Shown here one piece after another: positions 33,176-42,005 of a DNA stretch of 64,000 bases. The stretch spans positions 186,001-250,000 of the forward strand of contig NZ_FWXV01000006.1 of NCBI RefSeq assembly GCF_900176515.1, given 5' to 3'. Under the pieces are notes generated by a model. That model made no database searches and was not told the DNA's origin. It was given only the letters and a program-made list of their open reading frames with translations. The DNA comes from Kibdelosporangium aridum. GTDB lineage: Bacteria > Actinomycetota > Actinomycetes > Mycobacteriales > Pseudonocardiaceae. The number at the start of each line of letters is the position of its first letter. The stretch's first letter is position 1. The position numbers were made by a program, and so were the translations under genes.

Positions 33176-33218
33176 TTTAGTTGTTATTGGTGGTTTAGTT
33201 GTTATTGGTGGTGCTGAC

Positions 33219-33839
33219 TCAGCAGTAGCCGGGGGTGGCTTGCTGCTTGACGAAGTCCAACGCGTTGATTCCGGTGAAGTTCACCCGGGTGAGGGAGGTC
33301 AGCTGAGGGTCGGTGGGAGTCAGCGGTTTCGCGGCCGGGGGCGACACGAATGGCGTGATAGTGGTGGGAGCGGTCCCGACGACGTCCTCGGGGACGTTCT
33401 GCCACAGGTGCAGCAGCTGGAACCCGGTGAGGTCGGGGATAGACTTCGGGGTGCTGAAGACCAGGTCGGGGGTGGTCAAGGTGTAGAAGGGGCTGGCGAT
33501 CACGAACGCCTGACCGGGCTGCAGCACTGTGCCTGCGGGGATGTCGACGACCAGGCCCTGTCGTTCAGCGGCGCTGAAGGTGGCCCGTACCCGGAAACCG
33601 CCCATCGGCACCGTGAAAGCCTCGGTGCTGCGGTTGCAGATCTCGATGAATTCCTGCTGTTCGGGATTCGGCAAACCGTTGAGGCGGGTGGCGATTTCGC
33701 TGATGAAGATGTCTTCCGGGATGATCTGTGTCACGTTGTGCTGGCCCTGTGGCTCGGAGGCGTTCGCCGTGCCGCCGAGTCCGACGAGCCCGAGAACCGC
33801 AATACCCGCCGCGAGAACGGCGGAAATCGTGCGTTTCAT
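33219..33839 (-). CDS. Secreted lamin-tail-domain (LTD) protein, copy 2
   Basis: 206 residues with a Sec signal peptide (MKRTISAVLAAGIAVLGLVG, then TANASEP) and the same LTD-like fold as copy 1. AGGAG sits nine bases before the ATG at 33839. The C-terminal portion, from LLHLWQNVPEDVVG to INALDFVKQQATPG, is essentially the same as in copy 1 while the middle is more diverged, which suggests partial gene conversion. Both copies end with a conserved Cys near the terminus. Secreted to the cell surface or medium; no catalytic motif is visible. Confidence 0.87.
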   Translation of the reverse strand: MKRTISAVLAAGIAVLGLVGLGGTANASEPQGQHNVTQIIPEDIFISEIATRLNGLPNPEQQEFIEICNRSTEAFTVPMGGFRVRATFSAAERQGLVVDIPAGTVLQPGQAFVIASPFYTLTTPDLVFSTPKSIPDLTGFQLLHLWQNVPEDVVGTAPTTITPFVSPPAAKPLTPTDPQLTSLTRVNFTGINALDFVKQQATPGYC

Positions 33840-34271
33840 GAAGGGAATCTCCTCAGTAGGTAACTTCAAGGAATAATGCACATGGCAACATGTGCGAGGT
33901 GCCTCGATCACGTTTCTCCAGGACATCGAGGGACCCTGTGTTAGACTTTTCCATCGGGGGGAACTTCGGGAAAGAGGCCGTTGACGCGGCCCCGGTGGCG
34001 TCGATTTTCGACCTTGTTGTTCCCCTGTTCCCCTGTTCCCCTGTATTCCACAGTCGCCCGCCGACAGGGTTCTGGCGGTCGACCGGAACCTCACCGTCCG
34101 AGCTGCGGCATCTCGTCCTGGCCACACGTTCTGCGTGCAGTGCCCGTCAAGCGCTGGGGGAGACCGCACGTTCACCACCTGCTCGACGAGGCACCACACT
34201 CACCGGCGAGTACGCCATCGCCTACGCCCTGAGCCGCAAGGCATGAACACCGACTACCGGTACAACGCGGT
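33840..34271. other. Gap without a convincing gene upstream of LTD copy 2
   Basis: About 430 nt that should include the LTD promoter (minus strand). On the plus strand a short frame ending near 34246 reads TGEYAIAYALSRKA, which might be the tail of a lost gene, but no upstream part is recognisable. Nothing else is seen. Confidence 0.3.
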
Positions 34272-34301
34272 GGAGCTCGGGCCGCGGGTGGCCCGAGCTC
34301 C
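34272..34301. terminator. Perfect 12-bp hairpin
   Basis: GGAGCTCGGGCC and its exact complement GGCCCGAGCTCC are separated by a 6-nt loop. The hairpin lies about 110 nt beyond the stop of the minus-strand XRE gene and is a strong candidate terminator for it. Its core resembles the hairpin between the LTD genes. Confidence 0.75.
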
Positions 34302-34411
34302 ATGCGGTTCAGTTGTTGATGTACATGGCAATATGCGCGAGGTGCCTCGATCGCATGCTCAAGTCCGTCGAGGATCCCTGTGTCATCAAACCATTCCACC
34401 AGGGCCATTCT

Positions 34412-34807
34412 TCAAGAAAGTGGCCATTGATGCGGCCCCCGTTGTATCGGTCTGCCGTCTCGCCGGTTTTTCACATCGCCCGGTTTTCGTTCGGGCTCGT
34501 GTGGTGGCTCGGCATGCCACGGGGGCCGCTGGAGTACGGCGGCCATCAACCGGTACTTCCTGGCAATGGTCGCTGCATGCCGCAGGCTGGCCAGTGGTAT
34601 TTGGAGCACGTGGCTCAGCCAGTACAGCCAATGACCCGTTGGAATACGTTTACCCCGTTCCCATCTGGATATGTCGGAGCGCGTAACCGTATCCCGTCCC
34701 GAGGCCGCGATCAACGCATCGGCGAGCTCGCGCTGGCTGAGCTTGTGCCTGTGCCGAGCCGACCTGATCAGCTCAGAGATTGACTCAGGTGGCTCTTGAT
34801 CATGCAC
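34412..34807 (-). CDS. XRE-family helix-turn-helix regulator
   Basis: 131 residues. The N-terminal part (ISELIRSARHRHKLSQRELADAL then SDISRWERGKRIP, separated by an insert) is a lambda-repressor-like HTH. The C-terminal ~50 residues are Arg/Pro-rich and unfamiliar. The GTG start has AGGAAA eight bases upstream. It is transcribed in the same direction as the deacetylase genes before it and the LTD genes after it, and could regulate either. Binding sites are not identifiable. Confidence 0.75.
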   Translation of the reverse strand: MHDQEPPESISELIRSARHRHKLSQRELADALIAASGRDTVTRSDISRWERGKRIPTGHWLYWLSHVLQIPLASLRHAATIARKYRLMAAVLQRPPWHAEPPHEPERKPGDVKNRRDGRPIQRGPHQWPLS

Positions 34808-34861
34808 GTTCTGTTTCCTGTCCCGATTGGTTTTCCCGCTGAAGCTCTTCTCAAGCCTGGT

Positions 34862-36634
34862 TCATCGGCAGCAGTTGAGGTCGGCAGGACTTGCGAATGT
34901 GAAGCCCATTTCCTGGATACCGTCGACCACCTCGCCGAGGTGCGACGTGCCCAAGTACGGGTGGTAGAAGAAGCTCGCCACGCCGTCACGCACAACCGCG
35001 ACACGGCGGGCGGTCGCGAGGATTTGGGCGGGCAACCGGCTGCGGTTGTCATTAGCCTGCGTCAGGTCGACGTAGCCGAGTGACTCGGGTATCACCACGG
35101 ACCCATAGACATCGCGTACCAGGAACGGGAAGCTCTGGCCGTAGATCCGTGAGTAGTCGGGAGTGCCAGAACCGCAGTCGCCGTTGTGACACCACCCGGC
35201 GGCGTACTGACCATTGTCGTAGCGAGCCACGAACCGGTCGTTCACCACGGTGTAGTCGATGGCAGAGCCAGCATAGTGCGGGAATTCGAAGATCTCAGGC
35301 GTCTCGAAGCCTGCCGCCAAGAACTCCCACTTGGCCGCTCGTAGCCGGCTGGTCGCCCAGGATCGCGAGTCTTCGGGCACCGGACCGACGTAGTTCAACT
35401 CCCCCTTGTCGTCGATGCGCACCCGGTAGAACTCGAAATCATCAGCACTGACGCCGTTGTACGGATTGGGGGTGTCGCCGTACTGGTGGGTATAGCCATG
35501 CATGATCAACGTGCCGCCCTTGTCCTGCATGTACCGCAACGCCGCGACGACTTCGGGTGCATCGACCAGGGTTCTGTCCGTCGGCTTGCCGTTGTGGTAC
35601 ACGCCGTGTGGGTCCCGATATCGCGGATACACCGCGACCGAGAACGGCACTCGGCGGTCTGCCAGGTAGTCCGCGATCGCGCGCAACTGTGCGGGATCAC
35701 CATCCGGGCCCACGTCCTCGATGCGCACGAGAGCACGCTTGCGATCCGGGGCGGTTGGGTCGGCGTGCCGCGCCAGCACGTCAGCCGCGGCGAGATAGCG
35801 GTCATCCGGTCCGGTGTACGTGAACGGCACTTCGCCGAAGTAGGTCAAGTGCTTTGAGTGCACGATCCACGGGAAGCGGTTGCCATCCGATCGGACTGCC
35901 TCCGCCACCGCGCGCGCCTTGTCGGCGTCCTCGATGTCGGCACGCACGATGCCTGAGGGAATCGCGGCACGGTCACGGGTGAAGTCCACGTCCCGGTAGC
36001 GGACCGTTGTCACCTCGGTTGTGTCGACGTGGCCTGGCCGCCAACCGAACCGGGTCGCGAAGTTCGCACTATGTTCGGCGAGACGCCAGATGTTGTCGAA
36101 CATCCACGCGACCGGCGTGCCGCCTTTCAGCACATCGTCCAGGAACGCCTTCGGCAACGGTTCGTCGGGGGTGGAGCCGATGTATATCACCGAGGTATAG
36201 CCGGACATCTCACCCGCCCGGTACGAACGGACGGGATGCATGGTCCACGCGCTGTTGTGGGACACGAGGTTTCCGGCCATCACGGCGTACGACTCGCCCA
36301 GCCAGCCATACATTCCACCCGTGTCGTACAACACGAGCGTCCGCCGACGGGGATCGGCTCCCGGAGCGGATGGGTAGGTCCGTGTGCGCAGTGGGGCATC
36401 CGTGGTCGCTGGACTTGTCGTGGTGTCCTTGGGATCGGGCCGTGTCGCGGGTGGTGGGGCCGGCAGGACGGGCCACTGCCAGCCGCCTGACACATGGATC
36501 GGCTGCGGACGGTGGTTCTCTGGCGTCACGGCGATGCCGGGCGCGCTGGGGGTCGCGTTGGCCATGCCGGTGAACGTGATACTCAGCGCGACGAAGATGG
36601 CCGACAGCCGACGAACGCGACGGCGGATTGTCAT
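34862..36634 (-). CDS. Secreted DUF2334/NodB-like polysaccharide deacetylase-type protein, copy 1
   Basis: 590 residues. It starts with an Arg-rich n-region and a hydrophobic stretch (LSAIFVALSITFTGMANAT), a signal peptide or anchor. A Pro/Thr-rich linker follows. Residues about 100-230 form an N-terminal domain (TLVLYDTGGMYGWLGE, VIYIGST). The rest is the DUF2334 polysaccharide-deacetylase-like barrel: ALVRIEDVGPDGDP with the metal-site Asp, FSVAVYPRY, and LIMHGYTHQYGD with the His-x3-His metal ligands. Expected activity is de-N- or de-O-acetylation of a cell-surface glycan. AGGAG lies six bases before the ATG. It sits beside a paralogue, a UDP-GlcNAc 2-epimerase and a divergent GT2 synthase, which points to exopolysaccharide modification. 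Confidence 0.85.
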   Translation of the reverse strand: MTIRRRVRRLSAIFVALSITFTGMANATPSAPGIAVTPENHRPQPIHVSGGWQWPVLPAPPPATRPDPKDTTTSPATTDAPLRTRTYPSAPGADPRRRTLVLYDTGGMYGWLGESYAVMAGNLVSHNSAWTMHPVRSYRAGEMSGYTSVIYIGSTPDEPLPKAFLDDVLKGGTPVAWMFDNIWRLAEHSANFATRFGWRPGHVDTTEVTTVRYRDVDFTRDRAAIPSGIVRADIEDADKARAVAEAVRSDGNRFPWIVHSKHLTYFGEVPFTYTGPDDRYLAAADVLARHADPTAPDRKRALVRIEDVGPDGDPAQLRAIADYLADRRVPFSVAVYPRYRDPHGVYHNGKPTDRTLVDAPEVVAALRYMQDKGGTLIMHGYTHQYGDTPNPYNGVSADDFEFYRVRIDDKGELNYVGPVPEDSRSWATSRLRAAKWEFLAAGFETPEIFEFPHYAGSAIDYTVVNDRFVARYDNGQYAAGWCHNGDCGSGTPDYSRIYGQSFPFLVRDVYGSVVIPESLGYVDLTQANDNRSRLPAQILATARRVAVVRDGVASFFYHPYLGTSHLGEVVDGIQEMGFTFASPADLNCCR

Positions 36635-36722
36635 AGGTACTCCTGTGATGGTGGTGATTGCGCCAGTCGTGGCTCACCCGGTTGATCACGTCCATATTGG
36701 ACAGTCGGGTGTGGACCTCAGG

Positions 36723-38390
36723 TCAGCGGTGGCCGGCGTCGGAGAGGGACACGAACCGGTAGCCGGCGGCCGTTATGCCGTCGATGACCCGATCGAGTAC
36801 CTCGGTGCCCAGATAAGGGTGGTAGAAGAAGCTCGCGATTCCGTCGTCGACCACACGAAGCGCCCGAGCGGCGGAGAGGATTTCCCCGATGCGGTGATCG
36901 AGTTCGACGGCGTCGGACCACGGCGGGATGTAGCCGAGGTTTTCCGGCACGACGACCGCGCCGTAGACGTCACGCACAAGGTACGGGAACGCCTGCGTGT
37001 ACATCCCAGCCGGGTCTGCTTGCGCGATGTCGCCGCATTTGGTCGAGCACCAGCCCGGGAAGTAGGTTCCCCGGTCGTACCGGACGCCGAAGGTCTCGGT
37101 CGCGGCCTGGTATCCGGCGGCGGATGCCGTGTAATGGGGGAACTCGAACGCCTCCGGATCAGGCAGCCCGACCTGCGCCAGTTCGCCAAGGGCAAGAGCG
37201 AATCGCTCGCTCGCCCATCGCACGGAGTCGCCGGGTACGGGTCCGAGGAGCTCGACTGCCTTCTCGTCGTTCAACCGCGCTCGGTAGAACTCGAAGTCAG
37301 AGCCGCTGGCTCCGTCCCCGAACTGGTGGGTATACCCGTGCAGCACAATCGTTCCACCGCGGTCGATCATGTATCGCAGTGCCCGCACCACTTCCGGGCG
37401 GTCCACGAGCCGTAGCTCGGTCGGTGTCCCTGAGTTGGCGATCCCTTTTGGATCGCGGTAGTACGGGTAGAGGGCGATCGAGAAGGGCACGCCCCGGCTG
37501 TGGAGACGGTCCGCGATCTGCTTGAGCTGTACGGGGTCCGCTGTCGGTCCCACGTCCTCCAGCCGCACCAGCGCGCGTGCCGGCTGCGGCGGCGACTGTG
37601 AAAGTGTCGCCCGGATCAGGTCCGCGGCCGCGAGATACCTGTCCGTCGACCCCACATGGCTGAAAGGTATTTCGGCCACGTAGGTCAACGTTCCCGAGCG
37701 TACCGCCCAGGGGGTTCGGCTGTCGTCGTCATGAATGCTCTCAGCGAGAACCTTGGCTTTCGCGGTATCCAGCAGGCGGGTGCGTACGGATGCGCCCGCC
37801 TGGGAGTCACGGCTCAGTCGTACCCCTTTGTAGTCCACCCCCACGATGGCTCGCTCGGCCCAGCCGTCTGGCCGCCAGCCGGTCCTCACCGCGTATCCAC
37901 TGTCACCGTCGAACAAGCGGTTGATGTCGTATCCCAGCCACAGCACGGGTGTCTGGCCCGCGCGGACATCGGCCAGGAACGCGTCTGGAAGTGGTCCGCC
38001 GTCTTCGGGCCCCACGTAGACGACTGCCGAGAAGCCCGTCATGTCGTCCGGCTGATAGTTCGCGGCCTGACGCAGTTCGAAAGCGCTGCTGTGCGAGACG
38101 AGGTTGGCGGCTTTTGTCCCATAGACCTCGCCGCTGGTGACCGGGCCGGGAGTGGAGGTGTTGTACAGCACGAGTGTTCGGCGGCCCTCAGGGGCACCAG
38201 GAGCCGGATCGCCCGGCTCGCCGGCGAGCGATGCCGAGGGCACGGGTTCCCATCTCGGTTCGGCTGACAGCAACACCGGTGCCACTGGCTTTGAGGTCAT
38301 GGTCAGCACTCCGCAGATGACTGTCAGTACGCCAAGCAGCAACCGCAGCCATGCGGGTCCCCATGCGGTGCCGGTGGATGACCGCATCAT
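36723..38390 (-). CDS. Secreted DUF2334/NodB-like polysaccharide deacetylase-type protein, copy 2
   Basis: 555 residues, paralogous to the upstream-numbered neighbour across its whole length. After a membrane helix (LRLLLGVLTVICGVLTM) come TLVLYNTSTPG, VVYVGPEDGG, ALVRLEDVGPTADP, FSIALYPYYRDP and IVLHGYTHQFGD, with the same Asp and His-x3-His metal-binding residues. Both proteins end with a matching SFFYHPYLGT block. The ATG overlaps the stop of the epimerase gene as ATGA, so the epimerase and this protein are co-translated. The duplicates may act on different glycan positions. Confidence 0.85.
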   Translation of the reverse strand: MMRSSTGTAWGPAWLRLLLGVLTVICGVLTMTSKPVAPVLLSAEPRWEPVPSASLAGEPGDPAPGAPEGRRTLVLYNTSTPGPVTSGEVYGTKAANLVSHSSAFELRQAANYQPDDMTGFSAVVYVGPEDGGPLPDAFLADVRAGQTPVLWLGYDINRLFDGDSGYAVRTGWRPDGWAERAIVGVDYKGVRLSRDSQAGASVRTRLLDTAKAKVLAESIHDDDSRTPWAVRSGTLTYVAEIPFSHVGSTDRYLAAADLIRATLSQSPPQPARALVRLEDVGPTADPVQLKQIADRLHSRGVPFSIALYPYYRDPKGIANSGTPTELRLVDRPEVVRALRYMIDRGGTIVLHGYTHQFGDGASGSDFEFYRARLNDEKAVELLGPVPGDSVRWASERFALALGELAQVGLPDPEAFEFPHYTASAAGYQAATETFGVRYDRGTYFPGWCSTKCGDIAQADPAGMYTQAFPYLVRDVYGAVVVPENLGYIPPWSDAVELDHRIGEILSAARALRVVDDGIASFFYHPYLGTEVLDRVIDGITAAGYRFVSLSDAGHR

Positions 38391-39607
38391 TCGCCCCCCG
38401 CTGCCGCGGTCCGAAGCATCGGCGGGGCCGTCGAATCGGCACTCTTCAGGCCGAGCAGGCTGGCGATCGCGTGTTCGGTCCGGTATGCGGCGAGCCCATC
38501 GCCGAAGGGGTTGACCGGCCTGTTCTCTGGCAGTAGCGGCGGTTTGTTCAACAGCCGCGACGCGTGGTCCGCGATCGCCCGGGGATCGGTCCCGACGAGC
38601 GTCGAGCAGCCCGCCTCCACGGCTTCCATCCGCTCGGTGACGTCCCGCAGGACCAGGACCGGGACGCCGAAACTGGGAGCTTCCTCCTGTACGCCACCGG
38701 AATCGGATGCGACCAGCTGAGCTATCGAGAGCAACCGGCAGAACTCGATGTAGTTCAGTGGTGCGGTGAGGTGTACCCGGTCCACCCCGGACACTCCGGC
38801 CATGATCTGCTTGCGTACGTCGGGATTCGGATGGACTGGCAGCACGACCTCGACGTCCTTGTGGCGTTCCAGCACATTCCGCAAACCCGCCAGTATGCCT
38901 GCCAACGGCTGGCCCCAGGACTCCCGGCGGTGCACTGTGACCAGCATCAGACGGTTTTGTTTGGAGCGCACCCGGTTCTCCACCGCGGCCAGCCTGGAGT
39001 CGCTGTATGTCATGGGGCGGCCGGCGATCGAGAGCACGGCGTCAACCACGGTGTTCCCGGTCAGCACCACGTTCGGTCCGGTGATGCCCTCCGCCTGCAA
39101 GTTCTCCACGGCGCGCTTCGTCGGAGCCAGGTGCAACGAGCTGATCTGAGCGAGCAGCTTGCGATTGGCCTCTTCCGGAAACGGAGCGTGCAGGTCGTGT
39201 GATCGCAGCCCTGCCTCGATGTGCGCGACCGGCACCTTGCGCCAGAACGCGGTCAGCGCCGTGGCCAGGGCGGTCGTTGTGTCCCCCTGCACCACGACGA
39301 TCGAAGGATTCCGTTGCACGAGTTGCCGGTCGAGCACTCGCACGAGTTCGCCCAGCAACTCGGGCTGGCTTCCGGTCGGGCGCTCGATGCGCAAGCGGAC
39401 GTTGGGACGCAAGGCGAACGCGTCAAGGGCTTGCTCGAACATCGACTCGTGCTGGCCGCTGGCCACCAGGACAGGGCACATCCGGCCACGCGTCAGCATC
39501 GCCTCCGCCACAGGCGCCAGTTTGACCGCCTCCGGCCGGGTCCCGCCGACAAGCATTGCTTCCGGTTTGTGTGCGGCAGCGGCCATAACAGGACGGGGAT
39601 TCTCCAT
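38387..39607 (-). CDS. wecB: Non-hydrolysing UDP-N-acetylglucosamine 2-epimerase
   Basis: 406 residues. GTRPEAVKLAPV near the N-terminus, VQGDTTTALATA, HIEAGLRSHDL, EEANRKL, VTVHRRESWG and SDSGGVQEEAPSFG are all hallmark blocks of the WecB/MnaA family. The enzyme interconverts UDP-GlcNAc and UDP-ManNAc in the cytosol. I chose the ATG at 39607, with AGGGG upstream, over the earlier in-frame start at 39646. It heads a minus-strand operon with a secreted deacetylase-type protein and is divergent from a processive GT2, implying that the polymer contains ManNAc or a derivative. Confidence 0.93.
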   Translation of the reverse strand: MENPRPVMAAAAHKPEAMLVGGTRPEAVKLAPVAEAMLTRGRMCPVLVASGQHESMFEQALDAFALRPNVRLRIERPTGSQPELLGELVRVLDRQLVQRNPSIVVVQGDTTTALATALTAFWRKVPVAHIEAGLRSHDLHAPFPEEANRKLLAQISSLHLAPTKRAVENLQAEGITGPNVVLTGNTVVDAVLSIAGRPMTYSDSRLAAVENRVRSKQNRLMLVTVHRRESWGQPLAGILAGLRNVLERHKDVEVVLPVHPNPDVRKQIMAGVSGVDRVHLTAPLNYIEFCRLLSIAQLVASDSGGVQEEAPSFGVPVLVLRDVTERMEAVEAGCSTLVGTDPRAIADHASRLLNKPPLLPENRPVNPFGDGLAAYRTEHAIASLLGLKSADSTAPPMLRTAAAGGE

Positions 39608-39796
39608 AAGGGTGACCCCTGGCCTGCTCCGAACAGCGCAGTCCATTCTTACTCCCGCTCAGTGAATCTTGCGCGAAGTCGTCGAGAAGAGTTGCTCGAG
39701 ACCGTGCAAGGAGGTTGAGTAGTAGCGGTACGTAGAGCTTGCCATGCTCTCTGAATCGACGCAGCAAGTTATCCACTCACTAAAAGGATTGTCAAG
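39608..39796. promoter_or_regulatory. Divergent intergenic region, epimerase operon versus GT2 operon
   Basis: About 190 nt separates the two divergently transcribed halves of the polysaccharide locus, so promoters for both must lie here. The segment 39740-39795 is locally AT-rich. Specific boxes could not be assigned. Confidence 0.4.
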
Positions 39797-39964
39797 ATGT
39801 CGACTGCTTTGGTCAGTCGGGTAGGAATTCCGGTCTCTCTTGGATTCGCTTTTTCGGCAGGTACTGGCGCTGTTCAAGGCGTTGGGCATGCCGTCGTCAT
39901 TGTCGCGTCCTTCCTGGTCCTGCGCAGGCTATCCCTGCGGTTGCGGGCGGCGATAGGCGAATAA
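39797..39964 (+). CDS. Small membrane protein preceding the GT2 synthase
   Basis: 55 residues from ATG 39797, with AAAAGGA about nine bases upstream, ending 7 nt before the GT2 ATG. The sequence has one or two hydrophobic stretches (IPVSLGFAFSAGTGAVQGVG and HAVVIVASFLVLRRL) and a basic C-terminus (RRLSLRLRAAIGE). Small membrane partners are common next to processive synthases such as PgaC/PgaD. A similar accessory role is plausible but not shown. Confidence 0.6.
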   Translation: MSTALVSRVGIPVSLGFAFSAGTGAVQGVGHAVVIVASFLVLRRLSLRLRAAIGE

Positions 39965-39971
39965 ACCGAAA

Positions 39972-41237
39972 ATGAACCTTCCCGCATTGATGCTCGGGCT
40001 TTTGCTCGCCTGGCCGCTCTACAATCTCGTCCTTTCTGTTCTGGGCTTGAGAACTCCTCGGCCGAGTTCGGCCATGGCGGCGGAACAATCAATTTTCTGG
40101 CTCGTGGTACCGGCGCTCAACGAAGAGTTGGTCATCGCAGGCACCGTCCGGGCACTGCTCGCTCTCGAGGCATCGGACGCCCAATTACGTGTGCTGGTGG
40201 TTGATGACGGCAGCACGGACGGGACACCGGCGGTGCTGGCCGGCATCGACGACGAACGTCTAGTCGTGTTGCGGCGCGAGCCTCCTGACGCGCGTATCGG
40301 CAAAGGACCTGCGCTCAACGCCGCGTATCGGTTGATCCGAGAGGTCGCGCAGCGAGAGGGCACCGTGGGTCGCACGGTCATCGGAGTCATCGACGCGGAC
40401 GGCAGGGCCAGCCCCGGCATCGTGCCGGAGGTGAGCCGCTACCTGGCTGATCCTGCCGTCGGGGCAGTGCAGTGCCGGGTCCGTATCCGCAACCGCCACA
40501 CCCGGCTCGGCCTGCTGCAGGACGTCGAGTTCGGCTGTATCGCCGACTCCGCCCAGGTGCTGCGCGATGCGATCGGCAGTGTCGGGCTGGGCGGTAACGG
40601 CCAGTTCACCAAGCTGTCCGCGTTGATGCTGTTCGGGGACTCGCCGTGGTCGTCCTGCTTGGTCGAGGACGTTGAGCTGGGGCTACGCCTGCACCGGGCG
40701 GGTATCCGAATCCGCTATGTCAGACAGGCAGACGTGTCCCAGCAGGCCGTGGTCGACGTACGCCGCCTGGTGCGGCAGCGCGGTCGTTGGGCGCAGGGAA
40801 ACCTGCAGTGTCTGCGGCACGTGCCCGGTCTGCTCGGCTCACAGCGCGTCACCAGTCTCGGACTACTCGACTTCCTGCACTACCTGATCACTCCGTGGCT
40901 GGTGCCGCCGGCCTCGGTGGTCGCGCTGATCTTGCTTGGCCTGAGCGTCTACGGCCAGTTCGGCGAACTGGTCCCGACTCCGCTCGTCGCGAGCGTGGCG
41001 GATATGCCGGAGTCCTTGGCCATCGGAGTGACCGCGCTATTGCTGCCCGGGACGATCTGGGGCCTGGTGCACTGGTTGCGGCTGCGGGATGAACCGCTGG
41101 AACGCTGCCTTCTCATTTCACTGAGTTACCCGGTGTTCCTCCTGCTCGGCGCCGCCGGGAGTTGCCGGGGGATCGCCCGGCACCTCGCTCGTCGTGACGA
41201 CTGGGCGAAGACCGAGCGCGTTGCTGAGAAAGCTTGA
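39972..41237 (+). CDS. Processive family-2 glycosyltransferase (poly-HexNAc/hyaluronan synthase type)
   Basis: 421 residues. An N-terminal membrane helix, then the GT-A domain: VVPALNEE, VVDDGSTDG (first Asp pair), GVIDADGRA (DxD), LVEDVELGLRLHRAG (ED catalytic base) and VRQRGRWAQGN, a Q-x-x-R-W motif of processive synthases. Three or four C-terminal helices follow, consistent with a polymer-translocating channel. It should polymerise a nucleotide-activated sugar at the plasma membrane and extrude the chain. The divergent UDP-GlcNAc 2-epimerase and two secreted deacetylase-type proteins suggest an amino-sugar polymer that is partly deacetylated outside the cell. Confidence 0.9.
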   Translation: MNLPALMLGLLLAWPLYNLVLSVLGLRTPRPSSAMAAEQSIFWLVVPALNEELVIAGTVRALLALEASDAQLRVLVVDDGSTDGTPAVLAGIDDERLVVLRREPPDARIGKGPALNAAYRLIREVAQREGTVGRTVIGVIDADGRASPGIVPEVSRYLADPAVGAVQCRVRIRNRHTRLGLLQDVEFGCIADSAQVLRDAIGSVGLGGNGQFTKLSALMLFGDSPWSSCLVEDVELGLRLHRAGIRIRYVRQADVSQQAVVDVRRLVRQRGRWAQGNLQCLRHVPGLLGSQRVTSLGLLDFLHYLITPWLVPPASVVALILLGLSVYGQFGELVPTPLVASVADMPESLAIGVTALLLPGTIWGLVHWLRLRDEPLERCLLISLSYPVFLLLGAAGSCRGIARHLARRDDWAKTERVAEKA

Positions 41238-41284
41238 CGTTCCCGCAGCTCAAGCGGGTATGCCCAGACAACAGTTCACGGTTG

Positions 41285-41314
41285 GAGCGCCCCGGTCGAT
41301 CAGCCGGGGCTCTC
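41285..41314 (+). terminator. Hairpin between GT2 and the 3D-domain-like gene
   Basis: GAGCGCCCCGG and CCGGGGCTCTC form an 11-nt imperfect stem (two mismatched positions) with an 8-nt loop, 47 nt after the GT2 stop. No T-run. It may attenuate or terminate transcription before 41333. Confidence 0.45.
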
Positions 41315-41332
41315 CTGGCGATTGGAGTTCAG

Positions 41333-41986
41333 ATGACCACGACCCGGCTCGCATTGCATGGCATCGCCCTGGTGGTCGGTGCCATGTTGGCCTTCGGGGT
41401 GACCAACTGCTCGGCACGTCCATCGTCCACCGGTCCGAGACTCGCCGGCTGGCTCATCACTGTCTATTACACCGCCGTCGAGAGTTATCACGTCGATCCT
41501 GCGGAATCCGTCCGCGGGTGCTCGCGACTCGAGTGTGAGCGTGGCGACTCGCCGCTGGGCGAATATCCCAAGGGCTTCGTCGACGCCGTACAGGCGGAGG
41601 GCACCGGACGTATTACGAGTGGCCCGAACGCCGGGCGTTACCTGAACTGGTCGCACAATCTCGGCTATTGGTTGGACGACGCCCCACGAGATTCTCGCGG
41701 TGAGCGGCTCGAACCATTCGTCAGTGCTGCGGCCGACCCCGATGTACTAGCAGCCGGTACGAATTTCACGATCGCGGAGTGCGGCACACTTGATTCGGGA
41801 GAAAAGCCACCCGACGAGGTGTGCGAGCGAATCCGGTCGGCTCACTGGACGGTCCGGGACGAGTTCACTCCCGGCTTGGGCGGGCCTCAGCACATCGACA
41901 TCTACATCGGTGAGGAACAAGGTCCCGATTTCACAGCCAGTCCGTGGTACTTGTCACTCAAGAACGCCGTGATTGCGCTGCGTTGA
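41333..41986 (+). CDS. Secreted protein with a 3D-like (double-psi barrel) C-terminal domain
   Basis: 217 residues with a hydrophobic N-terminus (LALHGIALVVGAMLAFGVTNC). The Cys at the end could be a weak lipobox, but the preceding residues are not ideal. The C-terminal part (LEPFVSAAADPDVLAAGTNF, then FTPGLGGPQHIDIYIGEE) resembles the 3D domain of MltA-like and Rpf-associated wall proteins, with acidic residues in the expected place. There is no separate catalytic domain. GGAG lies five bases before the ATG. Its place after the GT2 suggests a cell-envelope role. Confidence 0.7.
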   Translation: MTTTRLALHGIALVVGAMLAFGVTNCSARPSSTGPRLAGWLITVYYTAVESYHVDPAESVRGCSRLECERGDSPLGEYPKGFVDAVQAEGTGRITSGPNAGRYLNWSHNLGYWLDDAPRDSRGERLEPFVSAAADPDVLAAGTNFTIAECGTLDSGEKPPDEVCERIRSAHWTVRDEFTPGLGGPQHIDIYIGEEQGPDFTASPWYLSLKNAVIALR

Positions 41987-42005
41987 GATTCTCAAGGAAG
42001 CACCT

